A DNA stretch of 36,659 nt from a virus, in IMG/VR virus record IMGVR_UViG_3300038701_003630, positions 1 to 36,659 of that record. The stretch is one strand, 5' to 3'. Numbering within the stretch: the first letter of the stretch is position 1; every line of letters begins with the position of its first letter. The notes beneath the pieces were generated by a model. The model had not been told where the DNA came from. It worked only from the letters and a program-made list of their open reading frames with translations, and ran no database searches. Below are positions 1 to 8,871 of the stretch, one piece after another. The translations under genes were made by a program, and so were the position numbers.

Positions 1-458
1 GGGACGTCTGCGTCGGCTGTTAGCTGAAGCTCCACGCTGCCATCTTGATCAATGTCCACAAAATAGAAAGCCGGACCTTCAAGCGAGCCCAGGTTCGTGA
101 AATAGCGCACACCGTTCGGCGAATCCGCGACCACTTCGATCGCGCCGTCAACTACGCCGATGCTCACAGGCGTAGACGCTCCCGTCGCCTGCCACCCTGT
201 CGTGTTCACGAACGGAGCGCCCGGATTGCTGACGATCTCCGGCCCGAGCACTAGCGGGCCGTCCTTGACTGAAACGACCCGCTCCACCGATTCTCCGGCT
301 GCGGCAGCAGTGCGCCCCCCCGCGTCGAGCGCGGCGAGCCCTGATCGCACCGGCTGATCGAACAGAAGAAGCGCGCCGTCTTCGCCATTGGCGAAGAGCG
401 CGTGCGGCGACCACGTTCGGCGCGTGTTGCGTGCCAGAGCTTTTCCGAGCGCAGCCAC
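1..458 (-). CDS. Partial tail fibre/tip protein (runs off window)
   Basis: This reading frame is open from a GTG at 458 to the window edge, so only the first 152 residues are visible and the C-terminus is missing. The GTG lies one base beyond the stop of the upstream 119-aa tail gene. The protein starts MAALGKALARNTRRTW and continues as beta-rich sequence with many Gly, Val, Thr and Asp residues (for example DIDQDGSVELQ near the edge). No catalytic motif is seen. Its position after the tape measure and tail tip genes makes a distal tail or receptor-binding component the natural inference. The product is not identified at family level. Confidence 0.7.
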   Translation of the reverse strand, partial: MAALGKALARNTRRTWSPHALFANGEDGALLLFDQPVRSGLAALDAGGRTAAAAGESVERVVSVKDGPLVLGPEIVSNPGAPFVNTTGWQATGASTPVSIGVVDGAIEVVADSPNGVRYFTNLGSLEGPAFYFVDIDQDGSVELQLTADADV

Positions 459-459
459 G

Positions 460-819
460 TCAGACGATCTCCCCCGCGAGCAGGTAATCGGTCCCGCCGT
501 CGCCGTCCTTGATGATCGTCGCCTGGGCGTTGAGGCCGGCGGTCTGCGCTGCGCCGAGGTACGCGTTCAGCGTCGAGCCTCCGGCAGCGACGAAGGTCAC
601 AGCAGCATCGCCCTTCTGCACGATCACGCAGCCGAAGCCGTCAGCCAGGCCCCCGACCGTGATCGCGCAGCCCGTTGCGTTTGTGCATCGGATCACGCGC
701 CCGTTGTCGGCGTCGGTCAGGGTGCGGGCGGTCGTGGTTTCGTCGATCACGTCGAGGGTCGCCAGACGCTGCTCGATTGCTTCGAGCGCCTCGTACAGCA
801 CTAGGTCATAGGCAGGCAT
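460..819 (-). CDS. Small tail-associated beta-rich protein
   Basis: The gene encodes 119 aa. An ATG follows a GGAG ribosome site with about 7 bases spacing. After a short helical N-terminus (residues 1-25) the sequence is strongly beta/Gly/Ala rich (DNGRVIRCTNATGCAITVGG and a Gly-Gly-Ser-Thr turn), as is common for fibre head or spike beta-sandwich domains. It sits between the coiled-coil fibre-like gene and the partial tail protein in an unbroken leftward tail operon. The role as a fibre tip or fibre-associated protein is inferred from context; the family is not recognised. Confidence 0.72.
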   Translation of the reverse strand: MPAYDLVLYEALEAIEQRLATLDVIDETTTARTLTDADNGRVIRCTNATGCAITVGGLADGFGCVIVQKGDAAVTFVAAGGSTLNAYLGAAQTAGLNAQATIIKDGDGGTDYLLAGEIV

Positions 820-822
820 GGG

Positions 823-1695
823 TCACTCCGGAAGCGTGAGGCGCACGGTGCGAATGCCGTCCGCCTGCGTGACGATCGTCGGCGTGTAGCCGGTCCCTGT
901 GGCGACGCGCAGGCGGCCGCCGTCCTGCTCGAGGACGAACAGTGCGTTCGCGAGATTCGTTTCGACGAACTGCCTGTCGGCCGCGACCTGCTGCTGATCC
1001 TCGTCGGTCGCGAGGAGGTCCTGCGCCACGGCCGCACGGTCGTCCGTGACCTGCTGAGCGAGCTGCTCGACGGCCTGGCGATCGGCTGCGACCTGCTGCT
1101 GGTCCTCGTCGGTGGCGAGGAGGTCCTGCGCCACCGCGCCGCGATCGTCCGTGACCTGCTGTGACAGCTGCTCGACGGCCTGCCGATCCGCGGCAACCTG
1201 CTGCTGGTCCTCGTCGGTGGCGAGGAGGTCCTGCGCAACGGCCGTACGATCGTCGGCGACCTGCTGCGCGAGCTGCTCCACGGCTTGTCGATCGGCTGCG
1301 ACCTCGAGCGCATCCTCGGCGGCGGCCGCCGCCGAGATCGCTGCGCCCGAAGCGAAGCTGGGGTCCTGAGGACTGGACCCGACGAGCGTCTCGATGCGCG
1401 CATCCGCGTCCGGCATCGTGATCGCTGGCTCCTCGTGGAGCACCTGCCGCGCCGGCCCGAGCTGCCTCACCGTACGCACGATGTACTGCGATCCAGTCAT
1501 CCCGAGGTCGTTCGGGAACAGGGATAGCAGCGCGACGCCCTGAGCATTCGTGGCGACGCGCACGAGCTCCGGTACGACCTGCCCGTCAGCCGTGTAGTCC
1601 GCCTTGGTGAGCTCAGCCTCGACGTAGAGGCGCCCAAGCGCCGTGCCGTCCGGCTTCAGCGTCGTGACCGTCAGCGTCCGCGTCTGAAGCGGCAT
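823..1695 (-). CDS. Tail fibre-like protein with 35-residue coiled-coil repeats
   Basis: The protein has 290 aa. Residues 1-115 form a beta-rich N-terminal domain. Residues about 125-250 are three and a half copies of a 35-residue repeat containing VAADRQAVEQL and VAQDLLATDEDQ, and the last 40 residues are again beta-rich. Thirty-five residues are exactly five heptads, so the repeats should form a long, register-preserving, probably trimeric coiled coil, as in tail fibre shafts. It lies in the tail operon after the tip protein and a small 81-aa gene. Fibre function is inferred from architecture and position; no specific family was recognised. Confidence 0.78.
   Translation of the reverse strand: MPLQTRTLTVTTLKPDGTALGRLYVEAELTKADYTADGQVVPELVRVATNAQGVALLSLFPNDLGMTGSQYIVRTVRQLGPARQVLHEEPAITMPDADARIETLVGSSPQDPSFASGAAISAAAAAEDALEVAADRQAVEQLAQQVADDRTAVAQDLLATDEDQQQVAADRQAVEQLSQQVTDDRGAVAQDLLATDEDQQQVAADRQAVEQLAQQVTDDRAAVAQDLLATDEDQQQVAADRQFVETNLANALFVLEQDGGRLRVATGTGYTPTIVTQADGIRTVRLTLPE
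983..1310 (-). repeat. 105-bp tandem repeats (coiled-coil shaft)
   Basis: About three 105-bp direct repeats lie inside the fibre-like gene. The period is visible as the recurring gcgacctgctgctg block at 983, 1088 and at 105-bp steps beyond. The period is a multiple of both 3 and 21 bases, so gain or loss of a unit keeps reading frame and heptad phase. Confidence 0.85.
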
Positions 1696-1698
1696 CCC

Positions 1699-1944
1699 TC
1701 AGCCCCCCTCACCGTCAGGTGTCATCGCCTGTGTCCCTGCTGCCACGATCTCGAGCCGGTCTGGATCCCACTCCTGACGCCAGTCCTCCACCCGGTCTGC
1801 CCCCGGCGGGCGAAGGTGCAGCTCCTCACCGTCTTCGAGCGCAGCGCGCAACGCGGGAACGCTCACGGCCTTGCACCGACCGTGCCGCACGATTTCGCGT
1901 CCTCGCACGACGAGGTACTGCATGCGGCGTGGCACGAGTTCCAT
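1699..1944 (-). CDS. Small conserved tail-operon protein, function unknown
   Basis: The gene encodes 81 aa starting MELVPRRMQYLVVRG. Its ATG overlaps the stop codon of the preceding tail tip gene (TGATG), showing translational coupling. The protein mixes short beta strands with charged helices and has no TM, cysteine cluster or catalytic motif. It is placed between a tip-like protein and a fibre-like protein, so a small tail component or fibre assembly factor is plausible but unproven. Confidence 0.72.
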   Translation of the reverse strand: MELVPRRMQYLVVRGREIVRHGRCKAVSVPALRAALEDGEELHLRPPGADRVEDWRQEWDPDRLEIVAAGTQAMTPDGEGG

Positions 1945-3827
1945 CAGAGCAGCTCCGTATGGTTGATCACGCGATTCCGGAAGGCCGTCGTGATGCCCCC
2001 GGCGACCTGGCGGAACTGGAAGTCGTACGTGTAGGTCCCCGGACCGAGTGTCTCCTCGCGGCGGTAGACCCAGGGCTGGTAGGCCGTGCCAGGCACGAAC
2101 GTGTTGAGCGACGAGAGTCCGCCGACCTCGACACCGTTCTTGCGGGCGCGCACTTGCGAGAACGTCGTCGAAGCGCTGAACAACCTGTAGATGTTTCCGC
2201 TCATCTCGATCACGACTCTCGTGGTCTCCGTGAGCGTAAAGGTGTGGCTCTGGGCGGTAGTCCAGCTGATGTTCGAGGAGTTCGAGACCTCGCCGTCGGT
2301 CTCGGCAGAATCTGAATCGATGACGCCTCGAGTCGCGTTGTCCTCGGGCCTGCCCGCGCCGGACACGCCTGACCATTGGGCTGTCCCTCCGAGGTTCGCG
2401 CCGTCCGCGAGCTGATTCGTGTCCGTCGTGCGATTCGCGTTGTCCTCGGGCCTGCCCGCGCCGGACACGCCTGACCACTGGGCTGTCCCTCCGAGGTTGG
2501 CGCCGTCCGAGAGCTGATTCGTGTTCGTGGTGCGATTCGCGTTGTCCTCGGGCCTGCCCGTACCGGACACGCCCGCCCACTGCGCAGTGCCTCCGAGATT
2601 CGCATCGTCGGCGAGCTGACTCGTGCTGGTGACGCTCTCGGCGAGCTCCTCCTCGCTCATGACCCGCGTCGGCGCGCCCCAGCCGAGGACGAGAGGGTTC
2701 CAGCGCGGCCAGGCGTCGACGAGCACGGGCGCCGAGACCTGCCAGTCGTAGAGCGTCTGGCTCGGGGTCGAGAACTCGAAGATCCGCGCGGACAGCTCGC
2801 CGAGCTCGTCCACCCACCAGGCTGCGCCCACCGACACCGCGACCGTCTCGATCCAGTCCGAGACGCGCACGCCATCGCTGTCGACGTAGAGCTTCACAGG
2901 GTGCGGGACGTCGGCGTCCAACTGCGCGAGGGCGGCCGCATCCACGGTGAGCCCGCCACCGTCCCAGAGCGCGTCGAGGATCCGCTGGATCACCTCACCC
3001 GGGGTCTCGACGTAGCCGCCGTCCGTCACGTCGGCATCGCCCTCGAAGTCGACGCACACGACACCCTTCGGCGTTCGCGCGAGGCGGATGAGTCCCTCCG
3101 CGACGCAGGTCACGTAGGTCCCGTCGAAGGCCGGGGCGCTCAGGTCCGCCGCTTTCAGCGCGGTGAAGGTGGCGTAGTCGCCTGCCGCCTGAAGCGGCAC
3201 GCCCTTGTCGGTGACGCCCTGGCGTCGTGGATCCGCGGCGTCGAAGAGGATCCCGCCGATGCGGCGGCAGTGGACCTGAGCGATCAGCGCGGCCCGGTCG
3301 ATGAACTTGCCCTCGAGGGGCACGTTGAACTGCGGGCCCAGCGCGAAGGGCTTCACTCGATTGGCGAACTCGGCCGAGCCTTCGGCGCCGCCCGTGCCTG
3401 CGTAGCGAGGGAGCTTCAGTGGCACGTCGAGAGCCCCGGAAAGATCTCGCAGCGCCACGGTGATCCGGCCGCGTTCGTCCTGCGCGATCGACTCGGCGCG
3501 GAGCTTCGCGAAGAGCGTGCAGTCGGAGAGATCGGTCGGGATCTCGACGTCGGCCCGGTACACCTCGACGAGGGCGTCGACCCAGGCGAGCCCGAGGAGC
3601 GCGTTGAGCGCGCCGTCCTGGTTCGCGAGCGACAGCGCACCCACGCCGGCGGAAGAGCCCGCACGCCCGAAGCCATCGACGAGCAGTTCGAGCGAGAGGG
3701 TCGGCAGCGTCAGGATTCGCTCGTGCGCGTCAAGGCGCCAGGGCTGCGCGAGTCCCGATGAGAACCGGTGGCTCTGGACCACACCGGCGCTGTCCTGAGG
3801 GCTCATGATCACCAGCCAGCGGTCCAC
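1944..3827 (-). CDS. Tail tip / host-interaction protein with three 34-aa repeats
   Basis: The protein has 627 aa from a GTG two bases past the tape-measure stop. The first ~400 residues are a mixed alpha/beta baseplate- or tip-like region. Residues about 395-496 hold three 34-residue repeats (ANLGGTAQWSGVSGAGRPED-type), a pattern seen in phage tip and host-specificity proteins. The remaining ~130 residues look like a jelly-roll or carbohydrate-binding domain, with alternating hydrophobic strands such as TYTYDFQFRQV. It directly follows the tape measure, where siphophages place tail tip genes. Tip function is inferred from order and repeat type. Confidence 0.75.
   Translation of the reverse strand: MDRWLVIMSPQDSAGVVQSHRFSSGLAQPWRLDAHERILTLPTLSLELLVDGFGRAGSSAGVGALSLANQDGALNALLGLAWVDALVEVYRADVEIPTDLSDCTLFAKLRAESIAQDERGRITVALRDLSGALDVPLKLPRYAGTGGAEGSAEFANRVKPFALGPQFNVPLEGKFIDRAALIAQVHCRRIGGILFDAADPRRQGVTDKGVPLQAAGDYATFTALKAADLSAPAFDGTYVTCVAEGLIRLARTPKGVVCVDFEGDADVTDGGYVETPGEVIQRILDALWDGGGLTVDAAALAQLDADVPHPVKLYVDSDGVRVSDWIETVAVSVGAAWWVDELGELSARIFEFSTPSQTLYDWQVSAPVLVDAWPRWNPLVLGWGAPTRVMSEEELAESVTSTSQLADDANLGGTAQWAGVSGTGRPEDNANRTTNTNQLSDGANLGGTAQWSGVSGAGRPEDNANRTTDTNQLADGANLGGTAQWSGVSGAGRPEDNATRGVIDSDSAETDGEVSNSSNISWTTAQSHTFTLTETTRVVIEMSGNIYRLFSASTTFSQVRARKNGVEVGGLSSLNTFVPGTAYQPWVYRREETLGPGTYTYDFQFRQVAGGITTAFRNRVINHTELL
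2341..2646 (-). repeat. Three 102-bp tandem repeats in tail tip gene
   Basis: Three direct repeats of 102 bp start with tcctcgggcctgcc at 2341, 2443 and 2545. The first two are nearly identical; the third has diverged. Each encodes 34 residues, so copy number can change without frameshift. They are coding repeats with no spacer-repeat structure. Confidence 0.88.
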
Positions 3828-3828
3828 G

Positions 3829-6800
3829 TCAGAGCCTCAGCTGGCGCGGGTCGAACGTCGGGAACGAGCCCGGCTGCCCGGGCTGCGAGATCGGTGCGCC
3901 GGTGATCTGCGCGTCGCGGATCTGCGTGAGGAGGTCGACGACCTCCGCGTTGCCCGAGGCGATCTCGCTGCCGATCTCGTCGAGCAGCCGCTGGAACTCC
4001 GGGTCCAGCTCGATCTGCCCGACCTGGTCCGCGATCGCCTGCACGCCCGAAGCGTCCAGGCCCGCTGCAGCGAGCGCCTCGAGCTGGGACTCGACCTGGC
4101 GCTGGATCGCGAAGAAGTCGGCGCTGCTCGCGAACACGCTGCCGGCGACGTCGAGCAGCTCCCTCGTCACCTGGTCGAGATCTGCGCGCGCCGTCTCGTC
4201 GAAGCGCGCTCGGGCGGCGACGTCCTGGAAGCGCTCGAGGAGCACCGGCAGCCGCTCCTGTTCCGCAAGCCCCGACGCGGGGCCGAAGCGCAGGTCGTCG
4301 AGGATCGTCTGGATGTCGTCGCGGAACGCCGCCGCCATGCGCTCGGTGCCCGCAGTGAGCTCCGCGATGAGCGCCTCGCGATCGAGGCGGACGCGGCGGC
4401 GTGCGAGGTCGAGGTCGGCGCCGACGGCAGCGGCGTCGAGGAGGAACTGCCGCGCCTCCTGCTGCTGCCGCTCGAGCGCGGCACGCACGGGGTCTGTCAG
4501 GTCGAGGATCGCGAGGCGCGTCTCCTCTTCGAACTCGGACCGGACGCGGCCGAGTGCGCGTTCGCGCGCATCGCCGAGGGCGTCGGTCTCGAGGCCCAGC
4601 TCACGTGCCCGGGAGATCGCGTCGGCGAAGGTGGAGTTGAGGTCGCGCAGCTCGGCGCTGAAACGGCTCGTCTCACGTCCTGCCTCGAGCAGGGAGTTGT
4701 AGGTCGAGACGAACTCGAGGTCGGCGATCAGCGCTTCCGGCGTCGCCGCGCGCGAATTCGTGAGGGCCGTGCGGGCATTCTCGTCGAGCCCGGTCACGAC
4801 GCCCGAGCGAACGCCCTCCTGGATCGCCGCCACCACAGCCGCCTCGGGGCTCGCGAAAAGCGTGCGCGAATCGTGCGGGACGCCCGCGCGCCGGAAGCTC
4901 ACGCCGGCCTCGGAGTTGCCGATGACGCCGAAGTTGCGCGCGGAGATTCCGGTGCCGAAGGCATCGGCGATGGCGCTCAGCGACTCGTTGACGGCGTCTC
5001 GAAGGCGGATCGCGACCGTGTGGTCGGCTCCGTCGTACTTCCGGACGGCGCCGCCGGTGCCGGTCACGTCCGCCTCGACGAAGGGGTTCTGGCCGCCACT
5101 GCCGCCGAGGATGCCGCCGAGCCCCCCGAGGATGCCGCCGACGACCGCGCCGATCGCCGTGCCGATGCCGGGGACGACGCTGCCGATCGTGGCACCCGCG
5201 GCGGCGCCGCCAGCCGCGCCGCCGAGCGTGTTCGCCCCTCGCGTGCCCAGACCGAGCAGGTCGCCGATGGACTGCCCCACGCTGAAACCGACGGCGCCGG
5301 CGCCGAGTGCCTGGAACCCGGTGCCGATGCCCTGCGTGAGCGTCGTGCCGGGGTTCGCCACCGGCGGTCCGACCTGCGGCTGCGGCGCGGCGAACCCGAG
5401 GTTCGTGCCGAAGTTGTCGAGGGCGCGGGTGAGGCCGCCGAGAGCGGTGTCCAGGCTGCCGATACCGGCGAGCTCGACGGAAGGGGTCGCGCCCGGCCCG
5501 CGCTGCCCGAAGAGGGCGCTGAGGCCCGCTACGCCGCCCTCGCCGCCGTCGAACACGCGCGCTGCGAACGCCTCGGCGTAGGCGCGCTTCCAGATGTCCA
5601 CGAAGCGGTCGGCGATGTCCTCGACGTCGTCCAGCTGTCCGTCAAGGGCGTCGACGATCGCATCGGCGAAGGTCTCCTGGACGCGACGCCGTGCCTGCTG
5701 CCAGATGTCCGCGACCTCGTCGGCTGCGCGACGCTCTACCTCTGCGCGGCGCTCCGCTGCGGCCTCGGCGTCGCGCGTCGAGCGGATCCACGCACGGAGC
5801 TGCGCGATCTCCCGATCGGAGAGCGCGATGCCGGCCGCCTGCGCCTCGAGTACTCGGCGCCGCACCTCGAGCTCTACCTCGCGTTCGCGCGTGCTGAGGT
5901 CGAGCAGCCGAGCCTCCTCCTCGAGCTCCGCGTTCACGGCGGCGAGGAAACTCTCGGCCGTCGGGTAGATCTCCGCGTTCAGGCGGGCGACCAGGTCTGC
6001 GAGGCGCTCGCCCGAGATCGCCCCGCGCTGGTGAGCCTCTGCGAGGACGAGGACGGATTCCGTGTACTCCGCGGCACGCGCCGCCGCCGGGTCGAGCTGA
6101 CCGACGACGCGCGCGAGGCGACGGGCGAACTCCTCGGCATCGTCGGCGGCCTCACCCTGGGTGGCGCCGAGCTTTTCGGTGCGCTCGGCCGCTTTCTCCG
6201 TACCGGCGGCAAGCTGCAGGAGCCGCAGCTGCAAATGCTCGATCTCGCGCGCGTTGCCCGCGAGGGTCCGATCCAGCTGCGCGAGTTCGCCCTCGAGGGC
6301 CGCTGCCTCGGTGCCCGCGGACACGCCGGCCGCAGTCGTACCGAGGAACCCTCCGGGACCGGCGCGGCGCCGCTCGGCGGCGGCGCGGCTCCGCGCGAGC
6401 TGGAGCTCTGCCCGGGCCTCCTCGCGGCGCGCGATGGCCGCGGCCGTGCTCGCGTATGCCTGGCGCAGTGATGCCTCGGCAGCCTCTGCGCTCAGGTCCC
6501 GTGCTCGCTCGATCCGGTCGTTCAGATCGCCCAGCGACGACGCCTGATCGTCGGTCGCATGGATGGCCTCGAAGATCGAGTCGCGGAAGAGGTAGATCCC
6601 CAAGGCTGCCGACGCGGCGATTCCGACCGGGCCACCGAGCAGGGCGAGCGCGCCGCGCGCGACCGTGGCGGCCGTGCCCAGAGAGACGAGTCCGGCTGCA
6701 GTGACCGGCGCGACGCGCCCGAGCAGCACGACCCCCGCCACGGCGGAGCGATTCGCGGCGACGAACGCGGTGAGGGCGCCGATGCTCAGAGAGGCCGTGA

Positions 6801-8076
6801 ACCGGCCCGCGAGCAGCGCCGCCGCGACCGTGCCGGCCGCCGTCAGCGCGTCCAGGTTCTCGGCAGTCGCCTCGAGCCCCTCCACGAACTGCTCGTTGAG
6901 CACGCCGGCGAGATCCAGGAACTCTTCCCGGATGTCCGCGATGGCCTTCGTCTGCCGGACGGCCAGCGCCTCGGTCATCTTGTCGAAGGCGTCCTCCGTC
7001 GCCCCGGCGCGACCGCTCATGTCGTCGAGGATGCGGGCGAAGTCGTCTCCTTGGGCGCCCGCAAGCGCGAGGATCGGCACAAGGGCCTCGACTCCGCCGA
7101 ACAGCAGGGATAGGGACGCTTCGGATCCGCCGGTGGCCTCGACGAGCTGCTCGATGAAGCCTGCGAGCCCCTGCGTCCGGAGCGCGGCCGTGGTGAATTC
7201 GATGCCGAGTCGCTCGGCCTCCTCGCGCGCCTCGGAAGAGGGCTTCACGACGCTCGCAAGGACCTGTCGAAGGCCCGTCATCGCGATGTTCGTGTCGATG
7301 CCGCCGAGCGTCAGCGCGGCGACCGCGGCCAGCAGCTCCTCGAGCTCGACCTCCGTCTGTGCTGCGAGCGAGCCGACCGTGCCGAATTCGGTGGCCAGCT
7401 CGCCGATGGTCGTCTTGCCGGCGCGCATCGCCGTGAAGAGGACGTCGGAGATGTCCCCGGCCGCGTCCGCCTCTCGGCCGTAGGCATTCAGGATCGTCGT
7501 CAGGCCGTCCGCCGCTGTCCGCACGTCCGTGACGCCACCGATCGCGAGCCGGTTCGCCGCCTCGAGGAGCAGGATCGCCTCGCGCGCGTCCGACGCGCCG
7601 GCGGAGATGATCTGGTAGAGCGCGTTCGCCTGGGCCGTGGGCGTCGAGCCGAAGGCCGCGGCCTGCTCGCGCGTGGCGCGCTCGAGCAGCGCCATCTCCT
7701 CCCGCGTGCCCTCGATGAGCGTCGAGACCTCGGCGAGCGCCTGGCCGTAGGAGAGCGCCTCCCGCGTCGTCGCCCGCAGCCCGGTGCCGAGCCCGGCCAC
7801 GAGCGAGATCCCGGCGATGCCGCCGGCGAGGGTCTGCAGCCGCCCCAGCTCGCGCGTCAGCCCGCCGAGCTCGCCGCGGGCCACGCGCGCATCGCGACCC
7901 GCGCGCGAGAGACCGTCCCCCATGCGCTGGCTGCGCCGCCCGGCCTGCTCCGCCTGGCGCCCGGTGCGCTCGGCGGTGTCGCCGTAGCGGTCGAGCTCGC
8001 GCGAGACCTCGCGGCTCGTGGTGACGACGGCGCGCCCGTCAGCGGTGAGGCGGAGGCCGACCTCGAAGTCCGTCAC
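3829..8076 (-). CDS. Tail tape measure protein
   Basis: At 1415 aa this is the largest gene. It starts at a GTG overlapping the stop of the GT frame (GTGA). The N-terminal half has long alpha-helical Ala/Glu/Arg stretches, preceded by a TP901-type tape measure pattern around residues 80-330. A cluster of hydrophobic segments lies around residues 410-500 and a Gly/Ala-rich hydrophobic stretch around 900-990. Helical coiled regions rich in Glu and Arg follow. Tape measures set siphophage tail length and can carry membrane-active segments used in DNA ejection. The place directly after the G/GT chaperone genes is the canonical one. Confidence 0.93.
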   Translation of the reverse strand: MTDFEVGLRLTADGRAVVTTSREVSRELDRYGDTAERTGRQAEQAGRRSQRMGDGLSRAGRDARVARGELGGLTRELGRLQTLAGGIAGISLVAGLGTGLRATTREALSYGQALAEVSTLIEGTREEMALLERATREQAAAFGSTPTAQANALYQIISAGASDAREAILLLEAANRLAIGGVTDVRTAADGLTTILNAYGREADAAGDISDVLFTAMRAGKTTIGELATEFGTVGSLAAQTEVELEELLAAVAALTLGGIDTNIAMTGLRQVLASVVKPSSEAREEAERLGIEFTTAALRTQGLAGFIEQLVEATGGSEASLSLLFGGVEALVPILALAGAQGDDFARILDDMSGRAGATEDAFDKMTEALAVRQTKAIADIREEFLDLAGVLNEQFVEGLEATAENLDALTAAGTVAAALLAGRFTASLSIGALTAFVAANRSAVAGVVLLGRVAPVTAAGLVSLGTAATVARGALALLGGPVGIAASAALGIYLFRDSIFEAIHATDDQASSLGDLNDRIERARDLSAEAAEASLRQAYASTAAAIARREEARAELQLARSRAAAERRRAGPGGFLGTTAAGVSAGTEAAALEGELAQLDRTLAGNAREIEHLQLRLLQLAAGTEKAAERTEKLGATQGEAADDAEEFARRLARVVGQLDPAAARAAEYTESVLVLAEAHQRGAISGERLADLVARLNAEIYPTAESFLAAVNAELEEEARLLDLSTREREVELEVRRRVLEAQAAGIALSDREIAQLRAWIRSTRDAEAAAERRAEVERRAADEVADIWQQARRRVQETFADAIVDALDGQLDDVEDIADRFVDIWKRAYAEAFAARVFDGGEGGVAGLSALFGQRGPGATPSVELAGIGSLDTALGGLTRALDNFGTNLGFAAPQPQVGPPVANPGTTLTQGIGTGFQALGAGAVGFSVGQSIGDLLGLGTRGANTLGGAAGGAAAGATIGSVVPGIGTAIGAVVGGILGGLGGILGGSGGQNPFVEADVTGTGGAVRKYDGADHTVAIRLRDAVNESLSAIADAFGTGISARNFGVIGNSEAGVSFRRAGVPHDSRTLFASPEAAVVAAIQEGVRSGVVTGLDENARTALTNSRAATPEALIADLEFVSTYNSLLEAGRETSRFSAELRDLNSTFADAISRARELGLETDALGDARERALGRVRSEFEEETRLAILDLTDPVRAALERQQQEARQFLLDAAAVGADLDLARRRVRLDREALIAELTAGTERMAAAFRDDIQTILDDLRFGPASGLAEQERLPVLLERFQDVAARARFDETARADLDQVTRELLDVAGSVFASSADFFAIQRQVESQLEALAAAGLDASGVQAIADQVGQIELDPEFQRLLDEIGSEIASGNAEVVDLLTQIRDAQITGAPISQPGQPGSFPTFDPRQLRL

Positions 8077-8860
8077 CGGCGGCGCCTCCCGCGCGGCGGC
8101 TTGCCGCCAGCGCTACCGCGCGAGGCGGCCTTCGCCAGCTCGCGGCACGCGACCTGCTCCATGAGGCGGATCTCGGTGAAGCGCATCGGCGTCATCTCCA
8201 CGCCGAGCATGCGCGCGGTCGGCTCGACCGCGCCGTAGTCGAGGCCGACGCGCACGGCCTGCAGGCCGGCGAAGCGCCACTGCGAGCCGAGCGCATCGAA
8301 CAGCAGCACGGTCTCGAGGTTGTCCTCGTGAACCTCGATCGCATCGCGCGTGCTGCGGGCCTGCTCTGCTGCATGGAACGCCTCGATGTCCGCGTCGGAA
8401 GCGCCGAAGGCGCGCATCTCCTCGGCGACGTCGCTCTCGTCGTGCTCGGGGCGCGTGGCGCGGGCCCGGTAGAGCGCCCGCGCCACGGCCTTCAGTTTCC
8501 CGCCCTGCGTCCCCGTCGCGCGGCGAAGTACGCCCGGGTTATCGGCTCGGCGAACCAGGGGAACAGGAGCAGCCGACCGAGCTGCTCGCTGTCGAAGGGG
8601 AGCGCCTGGCCGGCCTCGTCCTCGAAGCCCTTCCAGTCGTGGGTGACGCGGCGCATGAACGCGACGCCGCGCTCGCGGTCCTCTGCGGTACCGCCGACCA
8701 GGCCGCCCTCGGCGCCGAGGCCGTCGGCCACTGCGGCGTCGTCGAGGAGTTCGAACTGCAGTTCCACCTTCGAGGTCGTGACGGCGCCGTTCTCGGCCAG
8801 GTAGCTGAGCGTGACCTCCTGCCAGACCTTGTGCGGAGCGCTCGTGACTCGGAATGCCAT
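8073..8860 (-). CDS. Tail assembly chaperone GT fusion (-1 frameshift product)
   Basis: Slippage by -1 on GGGAAAC just before the stop of the G gene would join the 122-residue G protein to 140 residues encoded in the second frame, ending at 8073 and giving about 262 aa. The T part starts KLKAVARALYRARA and is helical and basic at its end (RGRRRR). In lambda, gpG and gpGT coat the tape measure and recruit tail tube subunits. The T frame has no convincing ribosome site of its own and is open across the slippery site, which supports frameshift expression. The T stop overlaps the GTG of the tape measure gene. Confidence 0.82.
8492..8860 (-). CDS. Tail assembly chaperone G
   Basis: The gene encodes 122 aa (MAFRVTSAPHKVWQEV...) and stops at the TGA right after the slippery heptamer. 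It lies between the tail tube gene and the tape measure, the invariant place of the G/GT chaperones of siphophages. The N-terminal half is beta-rich and the C-terminal half helical. The product is expected in excess over GT. Assignment rests on position, size and the frameshift signal. Confidence 0.82.
   Translation of the reverse strand: MAFRVTSAPHKVWQEVTLSYLAENGAVTTSKVELQFELLDDAAVADGLGAEGGLVGGTAEDRERGVAFMRRVTHDWKGFEDEAGQALPFDSEQLGRLLLFPWFAEPITRAYFAARRGRRAGN
8495..8501 (-). promoter_or_regulatory. Programmed -1 ribosomal frameshift site GGGAAAC
   Basis: On the minus strand the G frame reads G GGA AAC TGA. This is a canonical X XXY YYZ heptamer directly before the stop, and the -1 frame continues open for 140 codons. 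Lambda uses G GGA AAG at the equivalent place. Confidence 0.85.
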
Positions 8861-8871
8861 CTACGTCTCCG

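Noticed and set aside
2341-2646. Regular 102-bp repeats considered as a CRISPR array
   Set aside because: There are no distinct spacers; the whole unit is repeated and in frame with the tail protein.
3346-3357. GAAGGGCTTCAC, partial match to the late element
   Set aside because: Lies within coding sequence of the tail tip gene and lacks the rest of the palindrome and the CTGTA box.
3805-6471. 888-codon open frame on the plus strand
   Set aside because: It lies antisense to the tape measure gene and has Arg/Glu/Ala composition typical of shadow frames in very GC-rich DNA; no ribosome site or domain.
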